NCBI RefSeq assembly: GCF_900142205.1
Contig: NZ_FRAA01000002.1
Coordinates: 639,058-703,057, forward strand
Origin: Reichenbachiella agariperforans
GTDB lineage: Bacteria; Bacteroidota; Bacteroidia; Cytophagales; Cyclobacteriaceae
Direction of reading: 5' to 3'
DNA length: 64,000 nt
Shown: positions 1 to 9,700 of the stretch, one piece after another
Position numbering within the stretch: position 1 is the first letter of the stretch
Layout: the number at the start of each line of letters is the position of its first letter
Translations under genes and position numbers: made by a program
Notes under the pieces: model-generated
What the model was told of the DNA's origin: nothing
Seen by the model: the letters and a program-made list of their open reading frames with translations, nothing else
Databases searched by the model: none

Positions 1-123
1 GGAGCGAAACTATCGATCCAATTGCTCAACGAAATGCGCCGTAGAAAACAAAAATACGGAATGGTCTCCGCCTGCGTCGGCGGTGGACAAGGTGTCGCTG
101 GCATCTACGAGTTTTTGAGCTAA
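1..123 (+). CDS. Thiolase (acetyl-CoA acyltransferase), C-terminal end only
   Basis: The first 40 codons of the window read in frame 1 to a TAA stop and end with the glycine-rich segment CVGGGQGVAGIYE. This matches the C-terminal catalytic-cysteine loop (C-x-G-GGQG) of thiolases, which cleave 3-ketoacyl-CoA or condense two acetyl-CoA. The Cys of CVGGGQG is the acid/base cysteine of the family. The 5' part lies outside the window, so the subtype (FadA-like degradative or biosynthetic) cannot be told. An intrinsic terminator follows at once. Confidence 0.85.
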   Translation, partial: GAKLSIQLLNEMRRRKQKYGMVSACVGGGQGVAGIYEFLS

Positions 124-148
124 ACGAAGATTTCAGCGAAAAACAACA

Positions 149-178
149 AAGGCTTCTCAATATTGGGAAGCCTTTTTC
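149..178 (+). terminator. Intrinsic terminator after the thiolase gene
   Basis: The arms AAGGCTTCTC and GGGAAGCCTT pair across a short AT loop, followed by TTTCTT. It lies between the thiolase stop and the convergent DUF3857 gene and may serve both strands. Confidence 0.75.
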
Positions 179-204
179 TTTACCAAATCACTCCAGTGGA
201 AAAC

Positions 205-2130
205 TCAGGTTTTATCCACAAATACCACCTTGCCTTTGTCGGCTTGGATGATGTCTTTGCAGAATTGGCGGTACTCCTCGTATGCTTCTTTGGAGAATCG
301 ACCTTTGTTCTTTTCTAGTCTCCGTGTGTAGATCAGTTGGTGGTTTTCGAACTGATAGCTATTCTGATAGGTGCCAAACTGTGTCTCAATGCTTATGCCC
401 TCTGGCAAGTACTCGATGTGGTATTTTTCGGGTAACTGATAGACGATGCTGTCTGTGTCCGTGTACTCGAAGGTCAATACCATGTCGGTCTGGCGGTTGG
501 TGACACGCTTTGGTTTGGTTTTCCATTGGTTCATCAGGTTGGGGGAGAGGAAGAGCCGTTTGCCCTGATCTGCAGCCAATGAACGTATGTTGAGCTGTGC
601 GGTCTCCATGATCGTAGGGATTTTGTCTTTGGTTTCGACAAAATCAAAATCAACGATTTGAAATTCAGAAATATCCGTGTTTTTATATATCCATTTTTCA
701 AGTTTTTCATCACCATCATTGATGATCCAGTTTAGGTTGCCGTTTTCGTATTGCAAACCCGAATATTTGATTTGAAGGTTTGCCGTTGCATTTCCGTCTT
801 CTAGTATCTGGACTGTGGCATAGCTCTCTTGGCGATTGACAGTTTTGTCATAGATGGTGGTATGTGCAATTTTTCCCCCTTCGGGGGTGATCAGTAGTAC
901 ATCACGATCCCCGGTGAATTCGCCTTGGTAGCCAAAGGGGTTGGTTTGACTCGTGCATTCGAGCCAGATCGTGTCCTGTTGATTGGGGACACACAGAATG
1001 ATGTGGTTGAAAACATCTACAGGGAAATCAAAATCTAATTGTCTAACAGGAGGACGATCTCCACCATAGACCAGCGTATAGTAGGATTCTATCCCGATGC
1101 TTTGCAATAGTGCGTGCGTATAATTGGAAAGTGCTTTGCAGTCACCATAGCCCAATTCATCTACCGTGCTGGCAGGGAACGGCTGCATACCACCTATACC
1201 GAGTTGGATGCTGACGTAGCGTGTTTTGTTTTGGACGTATTGGTAGACTGCTTTGATTTTTTCTTCGTCAGTACTGAGATTGGTGGTGAGTGCTTTGACC
1301 TCTTGAATCGTCGTTTGGCTTAGGTCCCCTCTTCCTTGGTTGAGTCTAAGCTGCCACAGTCCCATGTTGTGCCACGAATTGAAATCACCGCTGTATCCAT
1401 CATAATGGAACGCCGAAGGAGAAGCGTAAATCACGGGGGTAAAATCCGAGACAGGTGGCCCATAGGGTTCGTGTTCCACAGCTTTGACATGAGCAAAAGA
1501 AATGCTCGACGTGGTGATTCCGTCCTGACTGACTATGTTGAGTGTTTTGTTTGTATTCACGAGTTTGAAATTTGGTTGTAGTTCATCTGGTGCGATGACT
1601 GTATAGTTTGACTCTACAACTGCTAGATTTGAAGTGGGGCTAATGTACCAATCCGGTATCGAATAGGTGTATGCACGTTCTTCTTCATATTCGAACTCTA
1701 CAATGTATGGGTATTGATTTTGAGTCAGATCCAAATGTTGATAGCGGCTGTCGTCGAAGATCGTGCCTCCCGATGTAGCACTTCTGTCGTAGATATCGGA
1801 TTTTTTGGATTTGGCGACCAATTTGCCAAATTGGTTGTAGCGCTTTCCTGTAAACGAGTTGATTTTGGTGAGTTTGTCATAGCCTATGGTTTCGGACGCC
1901 AGTCTTTTGGCTTTGGCATTTAGGATTGCTATCACCTGATGGCTGTGGTAGATTGCTTTCTTCTCGTCGATGATTTCGAAGGTCACTTCGTCAAGGAGAT
2001 ATACTGCATTTGCATTTTCTTTGAGGCTATCTGGGATTTGATCGATTCGATAGGTTTGGGCTTGTGCCAAAGAAAATGAGCTGAGTGCTACATAGCACCA
2101 GCTCATCCATTTTTTATATTTCCAATTCAT
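205..2130 (-). CDS. DUF3857 / transglutaminase-like secreted protein with intact Cys-His-acid triad
   Basis: A 641-residue protein with an N-terminal signal peptide (cleavage likely after AQA near residue 24), a DUF3857 beta-rich domain (about 45-240) and a transglutaminase-like core (about 285-395). The core keeps the papain-like residues: Cys331 in YGDCK, His376 in FNHIIL and Glu391 in WLECT. Proteins of this class are common in Bacteroidota and are thought to act at the cell envelope; the substrate is unknown. The ATG lies only 3 bp after the stop of the upstream DUF3857 paralogue, so the two are almost certainly co-transcribed. The start is chosen because it gives the signal peptide at the exact N-terminus. 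Assignment of the family is firm; the reaction is not. Confidence 0.85.
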   Translation of the reverse strand: MNWKYKKWMSWCYVALSSFSLAQAQTYRIDQIPDSLKENANAVYLLDEVTFEIIDEKKAIYHSHQVIAILNAKAKRLASETIGYDKLTKINSFTGKRYNQFGKLVAKSKKSDIYDRSATSGGTIFDDSRYQHLDLTQNQYPYIVEFEYEEERAYTYSIPDWYISPTSNLAVVESNYTVIAPDELQPNFKLVNTNKTLNIVSQDGITTSSISFAHVKAVEHEPYGPPVSDFTPVIYASPSAFHYDGYSGDFNSWHNMGLWQLRLNQGRGDLSQTTIQEVKALTTNLSTDEEKIKAVYQYVQNKTRYVSIQLGIGGMQPFPASTVDELGYGDCKALSNYTHALLQSIGIESYYTLVYGGDRPPVRQLDFDFPVDVFNHIILCVPNQQDTIWLECTSQTNPFGYQGEFTGDRDVLLITPEGGKIAHTTIYDKTVNRQESYATVQILEDGNATANLQIKYSGLQYENGNLNWIINDGDEKLEKWIYKNTDISEFQIVDFDFVETKDKIPTIMETAQLNIRSLAADQGKRLFLSPNLMNQWKTKPKRVTNRQTDMVLTFEYTDTDSIVYQLPEKYHIEYLPEGISIETQFGTYQNSYQFENHQLIYTRRLEKNKGRFSKEAYEEYRQFCKDIIQADKGKVVFVDKT

Positions 2131-2133
2131 CGT

Positions 2134-4164
2134 TTAGGCTTTTTTCAATACGATTTGTTCGTTGAGTTTGGCGATCATCTGTGCATAAAACTCTTTGAGG
2201 TACGGGTATTCATCTTGTACAAATAGTGTCTTATTGATTTTGAATCGTGTAAATACGACAAATTTTTGTCCTTGAGGAATGATTTTGTAGGTAAAAGAAG
2301 CTGCCCTATTAGGCATCATGAGATTAAAAGATTCAGGGATTTCTTCCATAGTATAGCCTTGGGGAATTTCAAAAGAGACATAGTAATCTTCTTGAACCAA
2401 GCTAGGATAACTTACAGGATAAGTTCGTTCTTGTAAGTGATAAATATTTTTTTCTAACCGGCCTGTGATTATTGGGTTGAAATAGATCATGTTGCCCATG
2501 GCATCTGCCTCTGCCTTTTTATTGAATTGAATCACTTCAATAAAATCTTGTGAAATGTCATTCGTATTGGAGATGCTTAAGCTATCGATTTCCCAATTTG
2601 ACTTTTCGATAATGTCAGTTTTGAATTTTTCATCTCCATCATAAAAGTATGATTTGCGCTTCGACAAAGCATTGTATCCGCCATAGGCTTTGTTGAGTCG
2701 CCCTTCGATCATACCATCCTCACGGAGTATGATATTGCCAGTGATTTTCGATGCATCACTTTCCTCGCTGTGGAGATCTATCCAGCCAGGGTTGTCTTTG
2801 GATATGGTGTAGCCACGCCCATTGATACAGCGTGTGGGGAGTACCCCTATGGGGAGGTATTTTTCGGTAGCATCTAGCAAAATATATTTATCATCCACCA
2901 AAGCTTTGCAAATTACATAGTTGAACTGGCTCGTAGTGGCGTTGTATTCTTTGACCATGCCATGTGACCGTGTACTCACCAGTACTGGCTCAGCTTTTAT
3001 ATCAGCACGGTTTAGGAAATTGATCAATAAGAAATTGATATCAGCTGAAGAGCCCTTTCCTGATTCAAATATATTCTGTTCACTTTCTCTAGCATATTTA
3101 GAGGATATACCATTCCAAGTCATTTGGTTGGTGATGAGTCTGTAGATTTTTGCTAACTTTTCTGAGTCAGAGTCTGTTTCATTTGTGTTTTCTGTGACGA
3201 CACGTTTGCTCAATAGTATCGCTCCTTTGGTTCGATCACCGAAATAGTCGTGTTCTAACATCTCATTGTTGAGAGACTCCCAGGTGCCACGATACCTTTT
3301 GGCTATCGAACCAGGAAAATCTACGAGCTCCAGCTCATAGTTGATCATCGATATGAAATCATTTGGTGTAGTTAGGTTGGGTTCTTTGATAAATGCAGGG
3401 ACATCTTTCATGACGATACGTTCTTCATTGTATCTCACATCATAGGATTTAGTACTGCTAGAAGTACGTCCACCATTGACCCCTGGCGTTAGTTTTGAAT
3501 CTATTCTAACACTGAAAGTTTGATTGCCACTAGAGGATTCATTGATGTATGCTGGTAGGTATCCTTGAAAGTCTTTTTGGTATTTATAGTAATCAATGAA
3601 TTTGGCTCTATACTCACTCCAAGCCACGGGTATAAAATATTGGAATTGCCACCCTTGGAAATTGAACAAAAAGTCTGAAGTAATCCGGTAGGTAAACTCA
3701 ATCACCGAACCGACCTTGACGGCAGGCATGGTTATCTTGATTTTGTCATGGTTTTCGTCGATTTCTTCTTCGAAGATAGATTCCTTCTCCAGTTTGGTTT
3801 TGACGATGCTGCCATCTTCTAGGTTGTAGGTATAGCCTTTGAGCTGGCTGTACGTTTCTTTTGCACTGGATTGCTTGTACAACTGAAACGAGTGGTTGGC
3901 ATAATCATATCCGTCCTTGGTCAAAATCTTGATGCGCGTCGTGCGTTCGTGGATTACCTGAAACTGATCCGTACCATAGTCCATGTACGATTGACCATAG
4001 TCGCAGAGTACTACGGCACTGGCCGAAGAGTCTAGCGCATAGTGCGTCATGGCTAGTTCTTCTTCGCTGATCTTCCCGAATTTGACGGGCGTTTTTTGAG
4101 CGAAAGAAGGGTTGAAAATAAAGAATGTCGAAATTAGCAAAAGGATCGAAATGTAGTTGGCCAT
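2134..4164 (-). CDS. DUF3857-domain protein with degenerate transglutaminase core
   Basis: A 676-residue secreted protein when started at the ATG whose codon ends at 4164. That start gives a clean signal peptide ending in PSFAQ; an in-frame upstream extension of 19 residues lacks a signal sequence. DUF3857 occupies roughly residues 40-250 and a transglutaminase-like fold follows. Where the partner protein has GDCK, this one reads GKGSSADINF (about 369-378), so the catalytic cysteine is absent and the domain is probably not an active thiol enzyme. The C-terminal beta-rich part (about 490-676) resembles DUF3858. It sits 3 bp upstream of the intact paralogue, suggesting a paired envelope function, perhaps binding rather than catalysis. 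Confidence 0.82.
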   Translation of the reverse strand: MANYISILLLISTFFIFNPSFAQKTPVKFGKISEEELAMTHYALDSSASAVVLCDYGQSYMDYGTDQFQVIHERTTRIKILTKDGYDYANHSFQLYKQSSAKETYSQLKGYTYNLEDGSIVKTKLEKESIFEEEIDENHDKIKITMPAVKVGSVIEFTYRITSDFLFNFQGWQFQYFIPVAWSEYRAKFIDYYKYQKDFQGYLPAYINESSSGNQTFSVRIDSKLTPGVNGGRTSSSTKSYDVRYNEERIVMKDVPAFIKEPNLTTPNDFISMINYELELVDFPGSIAKRYRGTWESLNNEMLEHDYFGDRTKGAILLSKRVVTENTNETDSDSEKLAKIYRLITNQMTWNGISSKYARESEQNIFESGKGSSADINFLLINFLNRADIKAEPVLVSTRSHGMVKEYNATTSQFNYVICKALVDDKYILLDATEKYLPIGVLPTRCINGRGYTISKDNPGWIDLHSEESDASKITGNIILREDGMIEGRLNKAYGGYNALSKRKSYFYDGDEKFKTDIIEKSNWEIDSLSISNTNDISQDFIEVIQFNKKAEADAMGNMIYFNPIITGRLEKNIYHLQERTYPVSYPSLVQEDYYVSFEIPQGYTMEEIPESFNLMMPNRAASFTYKIIPQGQKFVVFTRFKINKTLFVQDEYPYLKEFYAQMIAKLNEQIVLKKA

Positions 4165-4283
4165 GGTATGAAAAGCGTTGTTTGTAATCTGCAATAAAAT
4201 AATTCCACTAACGATTTCCAAATAAGGACTTGTTTCGTAACGTTAAAATAATCTCGATTTCTTTAGGTGCTTCTGCATTACGT

Positions 4284-4314
4284 TTTGTCTACTGGGTATT
4301 GTAAGATACCTTTA
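4284..4314 (+). promoter_or_regulatory. Candidate Bacteroidota-type promoter (TTTG ... TACCTTTA)
   Basis: TTTG at 4284-4287 and TACCTTTA at 4307-4314 are separated by 19 bases, close to the -33 TTTG / -7 TAnnTTTG pattern of Bacteroidota, with the last base of the -7 box differing. The downstream ATG (4320) is only about 6 bases after the box, implying a leaderless or nearly leaderless mRNA. Confidence 0.45.
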
Positions 4315-4319
4315 TGCAT

Positions 4320-4796
4320 ATGAAAAAATGGGTAGCGATTTTACTTCTAGTGCAAGTTTTGTATTCCTGTTCGTCTGAGCGCAAAGAGAGTCAAAGCGAA
4401 AAAGAGGACATCAAACGTGAACAAAACCTCATTGGTACATGGACCAATGTCTCTTTACTGGTAACCATGAAGCGACTGGAGAAGCAAGACTCTGTCCTGC
4501 GTGCCAATGAAGGCGAGTGGGAGCAAGTACTGAAAATAAAACCGATAGAGACGACTTTCCATGCCGATAGCACTTTTGAGTCCGAGTATTATACATTAGA
4601 TGGTCAGAAGATGAACACTACCTATGGCCAGTGGTGGATTCAAAACGACTCGCTTGTTATGCTGACCGAATCTGGAAAGACATTTTATGATTTCGAATAC
4701 AATGGAGACAGAGTGCGTTTTCGCTCTACTCTTGATTGGGATGGAGACGGTATTGCCGATGACGAGTATGATGGTGTTCAGATCAGAATGGACTAA
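4320..4796 (+). CDS. Small lipoprotein of unknown function
   Basis: Starting at the second ATG gives 158 residues with a lysine-rich n-region, a hydrophobic stretch and a lipobox LYSC at Cys17, so it should be a lipid-anchored envelope protein. The mature part is charged at first and then carries a beta-rich region (EQVLKIKPIETTFHADSTF and on) like small lipocalin-like domains, and ends with an acidic DWDGDGIADDEYDG segment that resembles a calcium-binding loop. Another ATG two codons earlier (4314) lies inside the likely -10 region. No family is recognised. It is divergent from the DUF3857 operon and monocistronic. Confidence 0.7.
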   Translation: MKKWVAILLLVQVLYSCSSERKESQSEKEDIKREQNLIGTWTNVSLLVTMKRLEKQDSVLRANEGEWEQVLKIKPIETTFHADSTFESEYYTLDGQKMNTTYGQWWIQNDSLVMLTESGKTFYDFEYNGDRVRFRSTLDWDGDGIADDEYDGVQIRMD

Positions 4797-4902
4797 TCGC
4801 CGGGCGATAGTTTCTTGCATCGAGGAACTGACCGATTAGAAAAGTAATACCTTGTTGGATTGCCCAAAGGATCATTTATTATTGCCGATAAATTTTTGAA
4901 CT

Positions 4903-5310
4903 ATGCTGAAAGTAGGAGACCAATACACGACAGATTTTACGATTACTCAAGATCAGATCGCGGCATTCGCCGAATTGTCTGGTGATAAAAACCCACTGCA
5001 CCTAGATGCAGAATATGCCGCAGAGACACCTTTCAAAAAACCGATCGCACACGGGATATTCTCGGCTTCATTTATTTCCAAAGTACTGGGTATGGATTTT
5101 CCCGGAGAAGGCACACTATACTTGTCACAAAACTTGTCGTTCAAACGCCCAGTCTATCCAGACCAAGCCTATGAGGTACGCCTAGAAATCACCGAAACCG
5201 TAGAAGGCAAACACACGGGTACGATCAAAACGCAGATTTTCGACAAGGAGAAAAACAAGCTCGTAGTAGATGGCGAAGCACAAGTTCGCCACTTGGATAA
5301 GTTGCCTTAG
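4903..5310 (+). CDS. MaoC-like (R)-specific enoyl-CoA hydratase
   Basis: A 135-residue single hot-dog-fold protein. The hydratase-2 signature is present: Asp and His in SGDKNPLHLDAEYA, followed by the IAHGIFSASF helix. Such proteins hydrate trans-2-enoyl-CoA to (R)-3-hydroxyacyl-CoA, linking beta-oxidation to PHA or other lipid pools (PhaJ-type). The length fits the single-domain family (about 130-160 residues). No PHA synthase or fatty-acid gene lies next to it, so the pathway is unclear. It appears to be transcribed alone. Confidence 0.85.
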   Translation: MLKVGDQYTTDFTITQDQIAAFAELSGDKNPLHLDAEYAAETPFKKPIAHGIFSASFISKVLGMDFPGEGTLYLSQNLSFKRPVYPDQAYEVRLEITETVEGKHTGTIKTQIFDKEKNKLVVDGEAQVRHLDKLP

Positions 5311-5355
5311 GACTAGTTTAATCGAGATACTTTTTCTCATGCTCCTCTATTCATC

Positions 5356-5451
5356 ACCGTCATTTACCAAAGTGACGAAGGAGCTATTAGATAATTCGAT
5401 CAGTCTGCATAACACTAGGGATACCCCGATCTTACGTCGGGGTATGACGGT
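5356..5451. repeat. REP/MITE-like palindromic element with 8-bp terminal inverted repeats
   Basis: A 96-bp intergenic element starts ACCGTCAT (5356-5363) and ends ATGACGGT (5444-5451), its reverse complement. Inside, ATACCCCGA (5421-5429) pairs perfectly with TCGGGGTAT (5437-5445) across a 7-base loop. The overall look is that of short non-autonomous intergenic repeats found in many Bacteroidota. The hairpin could also terminate transcription of the two convergent genes around it. Copy number in the genome cannot be judged from one window. Confidence 0.55.
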
Positions 5452-5530
5452 AGAAATGAAGATCGGGTGTGGCGCAGAATCGAGAGCATGAGGTCTAGTA
5501 TTGTGTACAGGCTCTGATTAATTAGAATTG

Positions 5531-6715
5531 TTAACTGACCGAGTCCTGTTTCTTTTCCTTCCAGAAATAAACCACAGCAAAAACCACCAACGCCACCGCA
5601 TAGTAGCTAGCCCAGCCATAGACATACTCAAGGTTAGCATAGTCTACCGCCCAGCGATAATCGATCGCTAAGTGATCTAGCCGCAAAGAAACCAAACTCA
5701 GTAGCAGTCCACTGCCTAGTATCCATCGAGATACCCGTGATAGTTCTATGAGTGTCAAAGTCATGATGAAGGGAAACCCCAAAAATAGGATGCGGGTCAT
5801 GTCCTCACCCGCCAACATCCCAAAGGCACAGTAGCACAGACTCAAAAGAATCAATGTACCGTACTGCTGGTTCTTCAATCTCGAAAACCGAAAACGAAAA
5901 AGCACCACGAAAGGCAAAAGCCCAAAAGCAGACCCAAAGGCTGCAAACCAACGAATGATTCGGCTGGGATCGTCCACGACCAATCGACCATGGTAGAGTA
6001 GCGCCATCAGTGAGGATCGTTGATCCGACTGATCTGGCATCAGTGCCAGCAGGGATTTTTGGATAGCAATCCCGAGGACGAGCGATAGGAGTAAGTGTTT
6101 TCCTTCAGGCCAACGGTCGTCTCTTTCCGCGAAAATAAAATGAACGACCGTCAGCAAAACCATCACCGCCAAGAACGATTCCTTTTGCAGTAGCGCTAGA
6201 GGAATCAGCCAATAGAAGTGTTTGAACTTACCCTGAAAGAAAAAGAGGAGTGCCATACTCTGAAAAAAATACAGCGGTACATCGACCGTGATGTTGTCGT
6301 AATGATTGTAGCGGATGATACCTGTCCAGTGCAAAATCAGCCAGCCAAAACCCACATACTGATACAGTGGACGAATCTTCAAATAAGTCCATAACTGAAC
6401 CAGCATATAAATACTGCCTACGAAAAACAGAAAGTTGACTAAATCAAAAGCAAGCCCCATCTGATCTCCTGGTACAAGGCTCGCTAAGAGAGGAACCAGG
6501 GGTCGGTTGTAGAATGGATGATTGATCACACTGACACGCCCCGTTTCAAAATACGAATATAACTTCTCGTACTGATGTGCATCACACAGTTTACAAGATG
6601 TATAATCGAGTGAGACATTGACCACATAGAAAAACGTATAAGCTAGAACTGCCGTGACTAGAATGATCCAAACGGCAGGTTGATTTTTTCTATCTAAGTC
6701 AGTGGTTGCTGTCAC
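5531..6715 (-). CDS. Polytopic membrane protein, possibly GT-C glycosyltransferase-like
   Basis: 394 residues with about ten hydrophobic segments, beginning with one at residues 13-35 and ending with one near the C-terminus followed by a basic tail (WKEKKQDS). A periplasmic loop after the first segment carries CKLCDAHQYEKL and INHPFYNRPLVPLLAS. An acidic residue in the first loop, many aromatic residues and no other domain are what one sees in GT-C-type membrane glycosyltransferases and related DUF2029-like proteins, but no diagnostic motif is clear. It lies 25 bp downstream of mfd on the same strand and may be co-transcribed with it. Confidence 0.6.
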   Translation of the reverse strand: MTATTDLDRKNQPAVWIILVTAVLAYTFFYVVNVSLDYTSCKLCDAHQYEKLYSYFETGRVSVINHPFYNRPLVPLLASLVPGDQMGLAFDLVNFLFFVGSIYMLVQLWTYLKIRPLYQYVGFGWLILHWTGIIRYNHYDNITVDVPLYFFQSMALLFFFQGKFKHFYWLIPLALLQKESFLAVMVLLTVVHFIFAERDDRWPEGKHLLLSLVLGIAIQKSLLALMPDQSDQRSSLMALLYHGRLVVDDPSRIIRWFAAFGSAFGLLPFVVLFRFRFSRLKNQQYGTLILLSLCYCAFGMLAGEDMTRILFLGFPFIMTLTLIELSRVSRWILGSGLLLSLVSLRLDHLAIDYRWAVDYANLEYVYGWASYYAVALVVFAVVYFWKEKKQDSVS

Positions 6716-6740
6716 GCGGCTACTTTTGGGTTTTCAAGCA

Positions 6741-9700
6741 TCAAAATGAACTTCGAATATTGTCAAGCTGTCGAATAGCTACTTCTATTTCCTCTACATC
6801 TTTGATGATTAGCATCAATTTACCTTTCATTTCCTTGATTTGGTAATCCTTCGGGTGTTGCTGTATGTAGCCCATCACCAGTCCAAATACAGGAGACGAA
6901 TAGTATTTTTCATTTTCTTGGGGAGGGAAATAGCACCGCATGCGACCGTTTTTGATCACGATCTTTTCGAAACCAAGATCGATAGCAAGCCAGCGCAGTT
7001 TCACTGTTTCGAAGAGTTGAAGTACAGACGTAGGGATTTTGCCAAAACGATCCTCGACTGATTGACCGAATACTGCTAGTTCGCTGTTGGACTCGATGTT
7101 GTCGAGCTGTGTGTAGAGGCTGAGTCGCTCGGTGATGTTTTTGACATAGTCTTCTGGGATCAAAATCTCCAAATCCGTTTCGATGACACAGTCATTGATC
7201 AGCGCTTTCATCAAATCGTCTTTTTGATCAGCAAAGAGTTCTTTGAACTCGTTTTCTTTCAAGTCCTGAACCGCCTCATCCAGTATTTTGTGATACATAT
7301 CAAAACCTATATCGGTGATGAACCCGCTCTGTTCTCCCCCTAGCAGATTGCCCGCACCACGGATATCGAGATCACGCATCGCAACTTTGAATCCATCGCC
7401 CAGATCGCTGAATTCTTCCAGTGCACTGAGTCGTTTGCGTGCATCGGACGATAGTTTGGAAGTAGGTGGGGTAAACATGTAACAAAACGCTTTTTTGTTG
7501 GAGCGACCGACACGACCTCTCATCTGGTGTAGATCGGATAGGCCGAAGTTTTGCGCTGAGTTAATGATGATGGTGTTGGCATTGGGGATATCTAGTCCCG
7601 ATTCGATGATGTTGGTAGAGACGAGGACGTCATATTCTCCTTCGATGAATTTGAGCATGACTTTTTCCAATTTAGGCCCTTCCATCTGGCCATGGGCTAC
7701 ACCGACACGTGCATCGGGTACGAGTCGATGGATCAGGTTGGCGATGCTCTCGATATCACTGACTTTGTTGTGCACGAAAAATACTTGACCACCACGGCGT
7801 AGCTCGTAGCTGATAGAGTCACGTGTGACCTCCTCGCTAAATACATGCAGCTCAGTTGTCACGGGCTGGCGGTTAGGTGGTGGGGTAGCGATGATGCTCA
7901 GGTCTCGTGCACCCATCAGCGAAAAGTGAAGTGTACGCGGAATAGGTGTCGCACTGAGTGTGAGCGTATCCACATTGACTTTCATCTCTTTGAGTTTGTC
8001 TTTGATCTTCACGCCGAATTTTTGTTCTTCGTCGATCACGAGTAGCCCGAGATCTTGGAACTGTACGTCTTTGTTGACGATGCGGTGGGTGCCGATCAGG
8101 ATATTGACTTTACCTTCTTTGACACGCTGTAGTACGTTTTTGATTTCTTTGGTCGTCCGAAAACGGTTGATGTATTCTACCTCTACTGCGAACCCTTCCA
8201 ATCTAGACTTGAATGTGTGATAGTGCTGCATCGCGAGTATCGTCGTGGGGACGAGTACTGCGACTTGCTTTCCTTCGATGGCTGCTTTGAACGCAGCGCG
8301 TATCGCTACCTCTGTTTTTCCAAACCCAACATCACCACACACGAGCCTGTCCATCGGATGGGCTTTTTGCATGTCGATTTTTAGATCTTCGGTGGCTTTG
8401 GCTTGATCTGGGGTGTCTTCGTAGATGAAGGACGTCTCCATCTCTGCCTGATGGTAGGTATCTTCTGAAAACGCAAAACCGGGTGCGGCTTTTCGTTTGG
8501 CATAGAGTGCGATTAGCTCCTTGGCGATGTCTTTGACCTTGCTGCGGACTTTTTTCTTTTTGTTTTCCCACTCAGGCGAACCTAGTTTGCTCACTTGGGG
8601 CGGGGCACTTTCTTTGCCGCTATATTTGGATATTTTGTGTAGGGAGTGAATACTCAGGTAGAGCAAGTCATCGTCGCGATAGATGATGCGGACGGATTCT
8701 TGTTTGTTGCCATTGACCTCTACGATATCTAGTCCTGCGAATCGCCCGATTCCATGGTCGACGTGTACGATGTAGTCTCCAGGATTTAGGGTTCGGAGTT
8801 CTTTCAGGGTAAGGGCTTTGGACTTAGAGTGCTTTTGGCGCACCGCGTATTTGTGAAAGCGCTCGAAAAGCTGGTGATCTGTGAAGATGGCTACCTGCTG
8901 ATTGTTGTCTATAAAGCCTTGGCGAAGACTCAGGATCAAACTATCAAATTTGATAAACGGGTTGATCTCTTCGAAGATGGACTGAAGTTGTTGAACGGGT
9001 TTTTCTGATTCTGAAGCGATGACAGTCGAGTAGCCTTTTTCTTGATAGCTCTCAAAACTGTCTGCCATGAGTTCGAAGTTCTTCTGAAACGAAGGTTGTC
9101 CTGATATCTCAAACTGGAACTCATGACCGCCCTTGCTGTAGTAGCGATTGCCAAATTCGATTTTGGCGTACTTTTCGATCGCGGTACTAAAACTCTCGCT
9201 CGTTTCGAACAGCTGATCAGGTTTGAGTACGATGCTCGATTGGTCACTGGCCTCCATGATCGCACCGAAACTGTCGTTGGCTTTTTCGAAATACTTGTCA
9301 ATGATATCCAGTGTTTGCTGTCCATCTTTCATCCAGATTTTCGAATTTTTGGGGACATAGTCCATGAAGGACTGCCGCTGCTCTTCGAGCAGTTTGGTCT
9401 GGATGTTTGGGATGATGTTGACGGTTTTGAGCTTGTCTTTGGAGAGCTGACTCTCGGGATCAAAAGTTCGGATACTTTCTATTTCGTCTCCGAACAATTC
9501 GATTCGGTAGGGAAGTTCGCCTGCATAAGAGTACACATCGATGATACCACCACGTATCGCAAACTGTCCTGGTTCGTAGACAAAGTCATCTTTTTCAAAT
9601 CCATAGGTAATGAGCAGCTCACTCAAAAAATCCGCATCGATAGATTCACCCACCTTGGCAGTCCAAGTGTTTTCTACCAGTGATTTTTTGTTGATTACTT

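Noticed and set aside
4165..4221. Longer N-terminus of the second DUF3857 protein
   Set aside because: The added residues have no signal peptide, while the internal ATG gives one at the proper place.
9123..9683. Plus-strand open frame of 186 codons antisense to mfd
   Set aside because: It lies fully inside the certain mfd gene and has no domain or ribosome-binding features.
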